Part shown: piece by piece, positions 23,706 through 34,389 of the stretch
Numbering within the stretch: position 1 is the first letter of the stretch
Layout of the letters: the number at the start of each line of letters is the position of its first letter
From: Sclerodactyla briareus
Lineage: Eukaryota > Echinodermata > Holothuroidea > Dendrochirotida > Sclerodactylidae
NCBI GenBank assembly: GCA_026419785.1
Contig: JAODTK010005578.1
Location: forward strand, 294,501-358,500
Direction of reading: 5' to 3'
DNA length: 64,000 nucleotides
Program-made: the position numbers and the translations under genes
The notes under the pieces: generated by a model
What the model was told of the DNA's origin: nothing
Database searches by the model: none
The model's input: the letters and a program-made list of their open reading frames with translations, nothing else

Positions 23706-24471
23706 CTAATTATGAATGAATTATAGCATAATTCGTTCATTTTTAGAATAATGAGCGGATGTATGTAGATGTGCTACAAGCCTAAAATTCACCAATTTGC
23801 ATCAAAGGTGAACAAATGGTATTATTTTCTAAAGAGACAGATCACCCTTCCCTTTGACCCTGTCTACTACAAGGTCAAAGCGGAAATTCAGAGTTGAGGT
23901 GCATGTTTCTATACCTGTTTGTTATACCATAATGCATAATAGGGATAATAGGGAACAATTAGGCGTGATTAAATTGGTGTGACATCTCAGCAGAGCACCA
24001 CTATCGGCTCGCGCGAGTGTAATGAAAAAACTTTGAATAATCAACGGCTGACATGATTTTGAGCATTTATTATTTTCTAGTATCCCATCGACAAGATTTG
24101 AGGTGAGGGGGTCTGATTTACTGGGAGGCGGGCCCCTGGCCGCCCGTGTTAAAAACCGCAGCCAGCCAGTGAAAAGGCAACATTATTTCCAAAAACGGAA
24201 ATGGGTGTTTAGGTTGCTATATGACATAATGGATGATGTTTAGGTGTGCCATAAAATTGCACCAGATTGCATTAACGGCCACCTGTGAATGCCAAAAAAT
24301 ATCAGTGGACAGACTAGGGACACATACGCAAAACTCAATATAACTCGAGGGAGTCTATGCGGCGATATAATGAACAGTTGTGACTGAGAAATGCAAAATC
24401 TCATGACAGTATGTGTGCGCATGGGAGGTGGTAGGCTCACCGCTAGTGCGCAGAGGTCTCGTGACTGTCTC
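23706..24471. other. Unannotated non-coding stretch
   Basis: No gene is seen. A short perfect inverted repeat, CTTTGACC and GGTCAAAG, lies at 23852-23880. Confidence 0.4.
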
Positions 24472-24537
24472 GTTACCACCTGCGGGTCCTAACGTCTCCG
24501 GTCGGTTAGCTCAGTCGTCAGAGCACCGTGCTCAATA
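24472..24537 (+). repeat. tRNA-Ile-derived SINE, 5' part (interrupted)
   Basis: ACCACCTGCGGGTC is followed by a tRNA-like head (CGGTCGGTTAGCTCAGTCG, then CAGAGCACCGTGCTCAATA). It aligns with the intact repeat at 29287-29350. The tRNA-like sequence stops in the anticodon loop, where a LINE fragment begins; the remainder of the SINE resumes at 25791. The A-box promoter element TRGCTCAGTCG is present. Confidence 0.8.
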
Positions 24538-25790
24538 TTTACCCGTTATTCCATTTCATCTGTTCATTGCGCTGTTCATGTGGTTCTGATTTTGTTATTA
24601 AAGAGCTGGAGAAGGCAGTATTCTCCTTTCTTTGGGGAGTGAATTAAGCACATCTTGTTGCCCGAAAACGTATACTTTGAGAATTACACAAGGTGGGTTG
24701 GGATGAGACGATTCAGGAATAAAAAAGGAATGCGCCTTTGGTTAAGCACCTAAATGTGCTATGGGAGGACATCCCAAAATTAGTCTTATTTCGCAGAGTT
24801 TTTAATCGCCAAGCAGCTTCGGGTATTTATCCCCATATTTGGACCAAACAGTCACATTGTTCATCCTGCTCTGCTACATGCGTGTGATTTCATGAAAACT
24901 TAACAGTAAAGATCATACGTTTGGTCAGTCAGTCATAATCGCCAAAGATATTGGCAACCTGTTACAACCAAGCGACGTTAGTATGGCTGCAGTGCGCCAC
25001 CATCCCAATAGACCTAGGCATATCGTTTGGCCTATGTCTTCAGAGTGACATTTTGTCTAATAGGTAATTAGGTTTCAGTGGGCGTTTTAGCCACCTGGGG
25101 TCCATCAAGGGAAGGGACTAAAGACTGGGGTATTAGTGAACGGTTATCGGTCTTTTGCGGCAGTGCAACAGTATTGAGGTTGCGGCTCATATTTTATGGG
25201 AATGTCCGAAAATTAGAAATGTGTTCTCATATGGGTTGGTAGTATTTTCAATTTTAGGAAAGGGGAAAACTAGGGTCATGCTCGGACTTGTTGTCTTTAT
25301 GGAACAAAATTGCCACAACTATTTCAAAGAGGTGGTACAAAGAATATGGTTATTTTTCTCTTAACTAAGTTCATAATTTGGAAGTCGAGATGTTTGCATA
25401 TCTTCGAGTCTCAGGTTCAAAAAGGTTCAGGTTATTAAAGTCTTATCGTCACGCGGGAGTTTAAGTGTCGGGTGAAATCTGATTTTATGGTTATCGTCTT
25501 AGGAAATTTAAACGCATTTGGACTGATGGGATTTCGTATTGTTACTCTAGATAATGAAAGCTTAACTTCACACTCAGATTTGTTTCTGGGGTTTTGAGCT
25601 GCCACTAGCTCAGTTTGTAAGTTCGAGATTATCTGTACTACTTTTGAGTTGTTTCCTCTTTGTTCCCCTTGTGTAGCTTTTTCATTATGCCATGTGAATT
25701 CATATGTCGTTGTAAATATCTAATTATATGAATATGTAAATATGTGCAATATTAAGTGGACCAGAGGGCCACTTTCAATAAAAGAGAAAA
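24538..25790 (+). mobile_element. 5'-truncated LINE fragment inserted in the SINE
   Basis: This ~1.25-kb insert contains, in broken frames, the C-terminal end of a LINE polyprotein. A GGxGM-like stretch (about 24695) is followed by RNKKGMRLW. An open frame at 25155-25364 contains AAHILWECPKIRNVFSYG, the cysteine/histidine-bearing end typical of the zinc-binding region after the RT domain of L1-like elements. The 3' end is CTTTCAATAAAAGAGAAAAA, an A-rich tail containing AATAAA. The flanking SINE is continuous if the insert is removed, and AATA occurs on both sides (24534-24537, 25791-25794), consistent with a short target-site duplication. Confidence 0.8.
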
Positions 25791-25908
25791 AATAAGGCGG
25801 CGGTCATGGGTCATGGGTTCGAGCCCCACGGTGGGTGAAACCTTGTTAATAATAGCTAACCGTGTTGGTTTAGGTTCAATCGTGTGCCTACAGTTGAGGT
25901 ACCACCAG
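25791..25908 (+). repeat. tRNA-derived SINE, 3' part (resumed)
   Basis: AAGGCGGCGGTCATGGG and the B-box GGGTTCGAGCCCC restore the tRNA-like module begun at 24499. The sequence then passes directly to CCACGGTGGGTGAAACC, AATAATAGCTAACCGTGTTGG, TTCAATCGTGTGCCTACAG and GAGGTACCACC. In the copy at 29340-29515 a whole second tRNA-like module lies between these parts. This copy is therefore a shortened version, joined across the T-arm similarity. Confidence 0.75.
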
Positions 25909-25909
25909 G

Positions 25910-27690
25910 CCCCTGCGAAGGGGGGGGGGGGGGGTGCTGGGGGGGATGCAGCACACCCAGATTTTTCTGACGGCGGTACAGATTTTCAGGTCCTTGGTCC
26001 AGAACCCCAGTCGATTTTTGAGCTTGAAGGCTGTCATGGATCAATATTTAATATTCAATATACGACAACTTGGTATCCCGGTTTCGATCAGCTGGCTGCG
26101 TAGTTGTTATTCAGTGTACTTGAGCAACTGGAATAGAAGATATCCTAAAGACCCCAAATTCACTGATTATTTTGATGATTGATCTGTAGTGTGGGAAAAA
26201 GATTCGTGAAGTTCCTTATAATGTTTTATAAAATATCAAGGGCACCTAACAACTAGATAAAATACCGAAAGTTGAACTTTTCACGAATTTCATCTGTATA
26301 TAAGAATGTACGTATTGTTTGTGGGCTCGCAGGCACCCTATCGTCAACGTCACATGGAGGAAGGGGTTTGCCACAGTGGCAAGGCTTCCCGACGGTAGGG
26401 AAGGTTGTGCCAGTGTAAAGTTTTCCTTGACGAAGTCTCAATTCGAATCGCAGTTGTCTCAATCGCTGTAGTTGTGCTTTGTTAATCTTATGTGATGGAC
26501 GTGAACAGTTAAGTCAGTAGCAACTGGCCTGTTCCGGTGGTTCTGTGAGGGCTGATTTGTTTTAAATTTCTTTGCCTCGCTTCGCGGCCAACTGATTGCC
26601 CCTTCGGCTTTTGGACGGGCACATCACATATACCAATTACCACGCCGATCGCGAAATAGGCCTACGTTCACAACCGAGTCTTACGGATGTAGTCACACAC
26701 TGATCGAGGCATAGCCTACCGTTCTGCCATTTAGGGGCCTTACACATGACAAATTTTCAATCATATTTTAATTCCTTAAAAAATAGAATCAGTCATTGTC
26801 CCTCCAATAGTTTTAGTGGTGGGGGGGGGGGACATCATATCGAATACCCCCCCCCCCCCCTATTTGCGGACGGGCAAAAAAAATCTATAATCTTGTACAG
26901 TCCGGCCAAAACAAAAAATGTCTAACTCATATTCCTTATTAATGTTCATTATTTTTTGTTGAGAAGGCCGAAATGCAAACAAGAAAACCCGCGCGCGCGC
27001 CTGTATCCTATCTTTTCCGGTACATAATAACACAGTAGGCCCCGTTTACAATAACTGTGCAGATTCCTGGCAATATGATTTTTGTCCATACGTGTCCAGC
27101 TTCAAGTGTGGTGAACATATGGGAAGTCCACGAGGAGAATTGGTTTAGGACGTGATTTATGTTGCAGTTGCACCGCCCCCCCCCCTCCCCCCCCCCCCCC
27201 CCCCCCCCCACTACAACAATGCCGGGATCCACGGCCATTTTCTTACACTGACACAGTTTAGTCTATTCTGATCCTTATTGTTCAGATTGTCTCTGCAGCG
27301 TGAACGTGCGTTTTTAATAGAAGTAAACCTATTGTAACGAAAAACAACGGGCAGGGGATCGTGCACATTAGTAGGGAAGTTTACGTGATTGACGTGAGGA
27401 ACTATACAGGCGCGAGCGGGGCGAACCCTCTGAGACATGAGAATTTTGGACGAAATTTTAAGCGGAAACAAGGCGGAAAAATGACCAAATTGTCTGCTGA
27501 CTGGCTCAATGCCTTTCAATCAAATGTCGAAAAATGCACGCCTTTTCCATGACAGTGATGTTCAAGCAAATTTTCAATCTGCGACAGCCGCCCCCATCGG
27601 ACAGTTGAAGGGTCCCCGATCGATGATATCTTAAGACATTGGCTATGGTAGGAATGGAGACCACGATGAAGGATGTAAGATTAACATCGA
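25910..27690. other. Unannotated stretch with long C and G runs
   Basis: Homopolymer runs lie at about 25920-25934 (G), 26820-26831 (G), 26847-26861 (C) and 27176-27209 (C with one T). A CGCGCGCG step lies near 26991. They create artificial glycine- or proline-rich frames. No gene is recognised. Confidence 0.4.
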
Positions 27691-27699
27691 TCATTTTCG

Positions 27700-28600
27700 G
27701 ATTTCCGTGACTGCATACTGCCATAATCTCGGAAGTGCCGCTCCCCTGCAATCGGGGGGGGGGGTGGTCTGGTAAGACTATTTTATTGTTACCGGTACGC
27801 GCACCGTATGGTGGCGCGAATTGGAATGCATAAACGTCGATCATTTCCTTTAATAGTGTTTCTTGTGAAGAATACAGTTCAAATTTATTGTCAAATTTTG
27901 GGGATGTTGCTTACTCGCCATATACCTATACCGACCACTGATGATGCCCAATTGTAGGAATAAGCATAAATTATTTCCCCAACATATACATATACAAAGA
28001 ACCACTTTAGTTCCATCATTAGGTGGCCCCAATTGTGCGGAATAAACTCATTAGTTCCTCAAGAACGTTTCTTTAAATACCACATTTCTGAAACTTATTG
28101 CCAATTTTAGAGACTTGCTCCTGCCTCAGCGAGGGAAGTGCCGTTTCCTCCTACAATCTGACTGAAATCCCCTTGTACCCTACGCGTCCACTGATGGTGG
28201 CGGCTGGCCCAATTGTACGGATACACATCGATCAGTTCCTTCAAGAACGTTCTAGACATATGAATTTCTGAAATTTATTGCCAATTTAGATGACGTTTGC
28301 TACTGCCATACGGTGCCGTGGGGGTAATGCTGTTCATCCATTCTAAACCAAAAACAAACAACCGACGGTGGCCCGAATTGACGGAATAAACATTGATCAT
28401 TTCCTAAGAATTTTCTTGAAATGAAAATTCGGGAATTTTTCTGACGATTTTAGGATGTTGCTTACGCCATATACCCCATAAGTGCCGGTTCCTGCAATCT
28501 TGTGGGTCTTTCAAACGGAAAATTTTCTTGTGCTACGCGCCACCCCCTTGTGGCGCCCGCTTGGATAGTGCTACCCTCATATTTCCCCCCCCCTCCATAT
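27700..28600 (+). repeat. Tandem array of a diverged ~130-180-bp unit
   Basis: Units carrying GATGGTGGCCCAATTG(A)CGGAATAAAC-like starts occur at about 27808, 27939 (short), 28018, 28196 and 28363. Each is followed by TCGATCATTTCCT, AAGAACGTT(C)T, GAATTTCTGAAATTTATTGCC and a GATGTTGCTTACGCCATA-type end. A partial end lies near 28540 with the symmetric step GCGCCACCCCCTTGTGGCGC. The array is strongly diverged, so boundaries are approximate. Confidence 0.7.
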
Positions 28601-29167
28601 GCAACCCACATCCCGACCCTGATCATTACCAATTTAAAGACAGTGAAATAATTATACAATGATAAATTGAAAGGCAGGACTTTCAAAGCTCCTTGACTCT
28701 AGTATAAAACACTTTTGCATCGCGCAACAGCCAGAATTTAAAAGGGACGATGGGACACTCCCTTCCCTTATACCCGCACTGACGGCGGTCATAATGGGGA
28801 CCCTAAGTTACCTTTTTCCTTAAACACCAGAAACCCGGCTACTACGCCCGTTGTTCACTGTTTTTGGCTTTGCTCTGGTCGCCCTTTGTCTCGGCTGTGC
28901 TAAGACAGATTAGTACCGTTACCGCGGGTATCTGGTGTACTGTCGAAGCGATTCGCTATGAAATAACTTTAAAAAGTATACAAATGCAAAAGAAAATCCT
29001 GAAAAATGAAAATGACTAAAATGTAGGTTTTTGTGTAAGGGGGTAGGTGAGGTGTCTTTGTCCGGAGAGCTCAGCACCCCCAGTATAAAAATTGTTCGCA
29101 GGGGCCGTGGGACCACCTGCCGTCTTGCGGTCATGGGTTCGAGCCCTTACCGACTAGAAACTTCAGT

Positions 29168-29234
29168 CGCCCGGCTAACTCATCGGTACAACAGAGGGTC
29201 GTGGGTTCTAGCCCCACGTTTGACGAAAACCCTT
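29168..29234 (+). pseudogene. tRNA-Lys-like pseudogene, anticodon arm deleted
   Basis: GCCCGGCTAACTCATCGGTA matches the 5' half of animal tRNA-Lys, and GAGGGTCGTGGGTTCTAGCC then CCACGTTTGACG matches its 3' half. The anticodon stem-loop is missing between ACAACA and GAGGGTCG, so no functional tRNA can form. Confidence 0.75.
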
Positions 29235-29310
29235 TAATAATCATCTACCGCCTTGGTTTCGATTGCGCGTTTTCCTACAGTTGAGGTACCACCTGCGGTC
29301 TTAACGTTAC

Positions 29311-29383
29311 TGGTCGGTGCGCTCAGTCGGCAGAGCACAGTGCTAATAACGCGGCGGCCATGGGTTCGAGCCCTTCCCGACTA
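29311..29383 (+). pseudogene. tRNA-Ile(AAT)-like module
   Basis: A 73-nt cloverleaf is still recognisable. The acceptor arms TGGTCGG/CCGACTA pair over 7 bp with one G-T. D-arm GCTC..GAGC is intact. The anticodon loop CTAATAA has anticodon AAT at 29345-29347, with 4 of 5 stem pairs. The T-loop TTCGAGC is conserved, but only 3 of 5 T-stem pairs remain. The known family pattern is tRNA-Ile. The damaged T-stem and the repeated context argue for a SINE head and against a working tRNA gene. Confidence 0.75.
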
Positions 29384-29394
29384 GAAACTTCGTC

Positions 29395-29463
29395 GCCCGC
29401 TGGGTCAGGCGGTAGACAGGTACGGTCAACTCAGAGTCGTGGTTTCCAGCCCCACGTTTGACG
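29395..29463 (+). pseudogene. tRNA-Lys-like pseudogene, second copy
   Basis: GCCCGCTGGGTCAGGCGGTA..AC followed by CAGAGTCGTGGTTTCCAGCC then CCACGTTTGACG parallels the module at 29168-29234. The anticodon region is present but scrambled (AGGTACGGTCAACTCAG), and the CTT or TTT anticodon is not identifiable. Confidence 0.65.
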
Positions 29464-29515
29464 TACCTTCTCAATAATAGGGTAACCTTCTTGGTTTATT
29501 TGATCGTGTGCCTAT

Positions 29516-30550
29516 ACGAGACAGTATTTGAAACCTCTAACAGCAAATAAGGCTTGGCTTTAATGAAAACTTCCACAATCACTGAAAGGTATGAAACGAG
29601 GAAAAACTTCTAGTTTTCTTTTAGAATTAGAAATGCATTCTTTGTGTAGAGTCAATAGGCAGTATTGCATCTGTCCTCTGGCGCAATAAAAGACATAATG
29701 AGGGAGTACAACGTGCTCGCACTACAGATACTACTAATGGGAAGGAGGGTTTGCCGAATAGTCCACTTCATCTGCCCTAGTCTTTTTTTAATGAAAACCA
29801 TTATATCTTGAACCATAGTGATTTAATTCTTTCTTACCTTCCTGAACCCCAGATACGTCTGACGTTCGAGGTAAACCCCCATTTAAGTAGATCTTCTCAT
29901 TCTTTATATTTGATGGTTAAAGATTCAGTGCATGCAGGCACCACCTTCTACCATATCATGCTCCTTCACGATGATTGCAATAAATACATCGGCTCATCAT
30001 GTTAATATTCGGCTTCAAGAATACCTTTCGAGTTAATACCTTTCAAATAAATGCCATCGAGACTATATTGTAAGGTCCAATTGTTGATACCTGAAGGAGG
30101 AGGAGCACCGAGTACTCCTCGTGAATTACTCCAGAACTAGAATACACAAAGGCTTCTGAACCATTAGACTTTTAAATCATAAAAGAGGTACCGATTGTCC
30201 CCAGCAAAATAGCGCCAAGACAAGTTGAGTGAATTCTCAAGTTACCCCAGTGATCTGATCAAGCACTCCTGTATGATTAAAGATGTATTGTCGTCACGCG
30301 ACAAAATATCGTAATGTTCAGCACCATTCGTATATCGGAATCACATACTTTCAATATGTTATATCAATTTTATTTAGACGAAAAAATGCGTGAAATAACC
30401 CATTTGGGGGGGGGGGTTTCAATTTATCTAAATTGCTGGGTGCAGATATATTGTTTACAATTTATTTGAATTGCGACATCCCTCTTTATTTAGCATGCTG
30501 TGTCTGTTAAAACCCGGTCGCTCTTATTTCCATAGACCAACATAAGGCTT
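29516..30550. other. Unannotated non-coding stretch
   Basis: No gene or recognised repeat is seen. A G10 run lies at about 30408-30417. Confidence 0.4.
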
Positions 30551-30554
30551 CGAT

Positions 30555-31070
30555 AAGGCCGATTGGGTTTTTAGCTGCGGTAGACGGCCTCTACAAGTCA
30601 CCATCATCTCTCCGCCGTCCGTTCGTATTAGTATGAGGTTCTTTCAATTGTTTGTTAGTTGCGTCGTTAGTTTTTCTCCGTTTCGTTCGTCCCGAGCTAT
30701 TCTCCATTCCTCATACCTTCTAAACCGACCTGCGCTCAGGTTCAAACTTGGTGGGTGGGTGCAGCTCCCCTGGTCAGGGCATTGCATTTTTTGTTGGCGG
30801 ATTGTGATTAATGTAATTGAAATCCAATTATTACTCAATTAGTGCCTCACAGTCATTATTCCATATAGAGTTCTTGCGTGCTGTGGGTTGACAAGCTCTG
30901 CAGTCAGCATGACTCTCCGTCCGTTCGTTAGTTCGTCGTTAGTTCTTTCGTTTTCCTTCGATCCGATCAGGTAAACTGGTGGGCGGATGAAGCCTGCCAC
31001 TAAGTTACATTTTTTTATTCGCATAGTTTGATTTTAATTACCTCCAATTGAATTACCCCAATTAGCGTCT
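30555..31070 (+). repeat. TCCGTTCG interspersed repeat, two monomers
   Basis: Monomer 1 (about 30568-30850) runs TTAGCTGCGGTAGACGGCCT, CTCCGCCGTCCGTTCG, TTAGTTGCGTCGTTAG, CCTTCTAAACCGACCTGCGC, AAACTTGGTGGGTGGGTGCA, GGGCATTGCATTTTTTG and AATTGAAATCCAATTATTACT. Monomer 2 (about 30875-31070) repeats the order in shorter form (CTCTCCGTCCGTTCGTTAG, GGTGGGCGGATGAAGCC, TTACATTTTTTTATTCGCAT, AATTGAATTACCCCAATTAG). Relatives lie at 53800-53955 and, reversed, at 59125-59470. No coding potential is seen. Confidence 0.7.
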
Positions 31071-31377
31071 TTCCCCCCACGACACGAGTAGTACTCAGGT
31101 AATAGGTTAGGTGTGCTGCCGCCAAAGAAACTCTATGCGACCCGCTATGACTCTTCAACACATTGTCTGATCATGTCTGCCATAAACTGCCATGCATAGA
31201 GTGATTGAAGTCAGAAGGGTTCGAAAGTGGGTTTGTCACGCGATTAGGGTCTTCTGAGTGGCATATTTTCCACAATTTTACAATGTTGGTCATTACTTGG
31301 TAGATGTGGGAACTACAGTTGATTCCGACGCAATGCGGAGTTAATTTTTAGTCATCGGAGGTCAAATATACCTAATT

Positions 31378-32944
31378 CAGGCGGTTCACACTAGTGGATA
31401 CGATACAATTCGATACGCATAATTTTATCGGATGGAGTTCACACTTGTGCGAAAAATGTCGTACGATAATTTTAATCAGACGTGTCGGTGCCTAACATCA
31501 ACGAGACGTGGTGGGAGTTGTGTTGAGAGTAAAAGTTTTCCCCTTTGTCATTTGGTGGGATAGCTTTGTCGGAATAATATCTTTGAATATCAAGCATTGT
31601 AATTTCAAAGCAATTAGGAGCCTGTGTCCTTTCTCAGTACGTGTATGAGGCGTGAAATGGTGTTAATGTTCAAAGCGATCAATAACAGTTACAGCATTTT
31701 AGGCTCTAGTCGTGGAGACATCACTCGCAGCTAGGGGCACCTGATTCCCCGTTTTCCCTGGACATCACTGACTTTCCTTCCCATACCTAAATTTCCCTAC
31801 AAATTCATTTGCCCCAAACACCATCACTCTGGAGCACATGCCTGTAAACTTTAGCCGTATGGCCCCCGCCGCTCCGCTCACCCATGCTTTCTCTAGACAT
31901 GTGACCAGGCCTGAGCCTGCCTTCCCCTAACTCTCCGAGGCCTTCGCGCAGCTGGCGGACCGGGCCGCTGTCGGACGGCCCTAACCCAAGGGGGCCCGTG
32001 TACAGAACCCGCGGCGCCCTATGTCAAAGAAGCACAGTTGAGCATCACGATCAGGCAGCTAACTTAGCATCCCCCCGCCTCCCCACTGCCCTGTCGTTGA
32101 ACACCTAGCCCTGGCAGCGGTATTCAAGGATATGGGTAATGTGAGGGAAGTCAAGGAAGCATCAGTCTCCGCCTCAGATCCCACAGTGACATTCCACTCC
32201 CAGTCCACCTTTCTGCCTGTGTACCCGGTACTTCCGTCATGACCTACAGACATTATTACAAGGCTTGGATCTATATTATATCTAGCTATAGTTTTATTAA
32301 CCATTGCCCGCCGCTTGTTGCGATTCCCTTTTCCCGCCTCTTCTTCACATTAGGGTTAGGGCGAAGTTACCGTCAAAACGTCAGGCTGTGAATCGACCCC
32401 CTCCGGGGAACTTCTTGTACACCTCCCCTCTAGTAAGTTCTAAACCGCCTCCCACACTACCCCTCAAAACTACTCCACAACACCCCCTCCCCCACTCCTA
32501 TCACATTACATGATACTTCGTGGACGGGACCCAAACGGCTCCCCTCCCCATGCCCTCACTCTTTACGCTCAATTGTATATGGGTGGGTCATTATGGATTC
32601 GAAACCAAAATTATTGTTTTGGTTGGTCCTATTTCCTGAACAGCAAATAGGGCCGAACAGCTCAATCAGAGGCCAATGTCGTCCACGATACGTCGCTGAA
32701 CCGTACATTAGTCAATAAACCCCGATGTTAATCACAGAACCCACTTTTCACGCCACAATTCCCCAATAGCCCTTTGGTTTTCTACTTTTTGCTGAATTGC
32801 GCAAGTTATCACTGCATTGCGCACTTCATCGCATCCGATATTTAATCTTAGATAAAAGTTTAATTAAAAAAAATTCAACTTGACGTCGTAAGATTATCGT
32901 AATCGTTATCGTATCGTATGTATCGCACTAGTGTGAACAGCCCT
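31378..32944 (-). mobile_element. TIR transposon, CACACTAGTG family, copy 2
   Basis: The left end CAGGCGGTTCACACTAG and the right end CTAGTGTGAACAGCCCTT are inverse to each other, giving a family terminus close to CAGGGCTGTTCACACTAG. Inside the ends come ATACGATAATTTTATCGG-type steps and TTCAACTTGACGTCG in inverse orientation. The left arm (CGTGTCGGTGCC, TTCCCCTTTGTC, AGCAATTAGGAGCCTGTGTC) matches copy 4. The right interior (CACTTTTCACGCC, CCCCAATAGCCCTTTGG, GCACTTCATCGCATCCG) matches copies 3 and 4. CCTTCCCCTAACTCTCCGAG and its neighbourhood match copy 3 in reverse. No intact transposase frame is seen. This may be a longer, internally decayed member. Confidence 0.85.
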
Positions 32945-34385
32945 TCATTCGATTTTCCAAACTTCGTTAGTTGTGTGGATTCCATCTTGGTGGTTAGTGT
33001 TTTGTTGTCGTCGTCTTGAGGAGCAAAACGAGATTACCCACACTTGATAAGTTGCCTAAATTGTCGGCATTTGGGGGCATCGTTCGAGAAAGTGGCCAGT
33101 AAACTCTGGCAAAATGAAATGAAAGTAAATAGTCTGGGTAATTCACTTCTCCATTATCACACACGCTTGAATTTCCCAAAATTCTTTGCTTGAATTATAG
33201 TCCCTCCGCTGCTCGAGTTCTTGATGTCAACCATGCCACCTGACTCTATCTGACTATATTAGGCAGTAATAATCCAATCTAGGAAATCATTCACCCATCT
33301 GAGTGAATCTCCAACGCATGTGTAACAATTTCCCCCAATTATACCGCTTGCGGTATACCCAGTTATAGGCTATGCGGGCAACCATCCTAGAGCTGAATGC
33401 GAAGCCTATGCACAGATGTAATGCTATAACCAGACAAGATGTGTGGAAGAATAAAACATCACACAGTGCCTATACGGTTTCATAAAAAACAAAAAAAAAA
33501 TTCGCACGTCCGGCCCCCTATCCTACCAATTTTATTTTCTTTTTGGTGGGGTGGGGGGGGGGGCGCATGTTAGTGTTACTCACGATTATGTGAACAGGTG
33601 CGCCTCTGCGTGGGGTCCAGAAACAAAGCGCCTATTGGCTCGCAAGCTCGATGAGTTCAAGTCTTCTGAATTCTGGACTTTGATCGCTCACTATTCTAAT
33701 CAGTTTAAGCAAAGCAAGCGGAAACAAGCGCACTCAATGGATCAGCCCATTGTGAAATTGAGGAAACACCTCGTTGCGCCTCTCGTAGTCGGTGTTCGCA
33801 GGGTGCTCCCCCCCCCCCCTTCCCTCCGTTAAGTAGCTGCCAAGTCGGTTCTTCCAAGCGTAGGGTTTTATTAAATTCTGAGGCAATAGTCCATATGAAC
33901 AGTATGTTAACCCCCTGACATTTTAAAACAATGCGATGTTCTATATGGGAACAAAATATGATAAAATAGTAGATATATTGTTGAGGTTGAGTCGCTATGG
34001 AATTCATCTCTTCAACGTTTCGAAAAGATAAGGATGTTTTGCAGTCGACGCGTGAAAAAACATGCTCCATGTACATGGTGATGTTAACCATGAAAAAACA
34101 CAATCGAAATTCGCGCAGATTGTTTCTTGTTCATTTTTTGTTCTTTTGGAAAGTTTGAGCATTTTATTCATTCAGCAAGCCTTATCAGTGGTCTATTTAT
34201 TTCGCGAGACTCTTTTTCTTCAGTGGATTTTCCTCCACAATATGTTTGGACTTTTTATGTGACAGTCTGCTTTCTACTCTAACCCTCGTATACCATACGC
34301 CTGGCTCTTGTCCGGAATTGGAAACATCTGTATATTGCGAATTTACGTAGGTTTTTTCGGGGAAAAGACGTAGACTTAGGGAATG
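32945..34385. other. Unannotated non-coding stretch
   Basis: No repeat array or known gene was found. A 93-codon plus-strand frame at 33551-33832 is unremarkable and ends in a C10 run at about 33809. Confidence 0.4.
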
Positions 34386-34389
34386 GTTT

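Larger units (their letters stand above)
29109..29515 (+). repeat. Tandem composite repeat made of tRNA-Ile and tRNA-Lys modules
   Basis: Two head-to-tail copies (about 29109-29285 and 29286-29515) share this order: ACCACCTGC, a tRNA-Ile-like module, CTAGAAACTT, a tRNA-Lys-like module, GACG(A/T)A..CC, AATAATC/AATAATAGGGTAACC, CTTGGTTT and a GATCGTGTGCCTA-type end. The first copy lacks the 5' half of the Ile module. The repeat also matches 24472-24537 plus 25791-25908. This is the layout of a composite SINE with two tRNA heads and a short unique tail. Whether it is mobile or a duplicated tRNA-gene pair gone to ruin cannot be told from this window. Confidence 0.8.

Noticed and set aside
24498-24537. 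Functional tRNA-Ile gene
   Set aside because: The sequence is interrupted in the anticodon loop by a LINE fragment, and the context matches the SINE copies at 29109-29515.
29311-29383. Working tRNA-Ile(AAT) gene
   Set aside because: Only three of five T-stem pairs remain, and it lies in a tandem composite repeat, so a tRNA-derived repeat is more likely.
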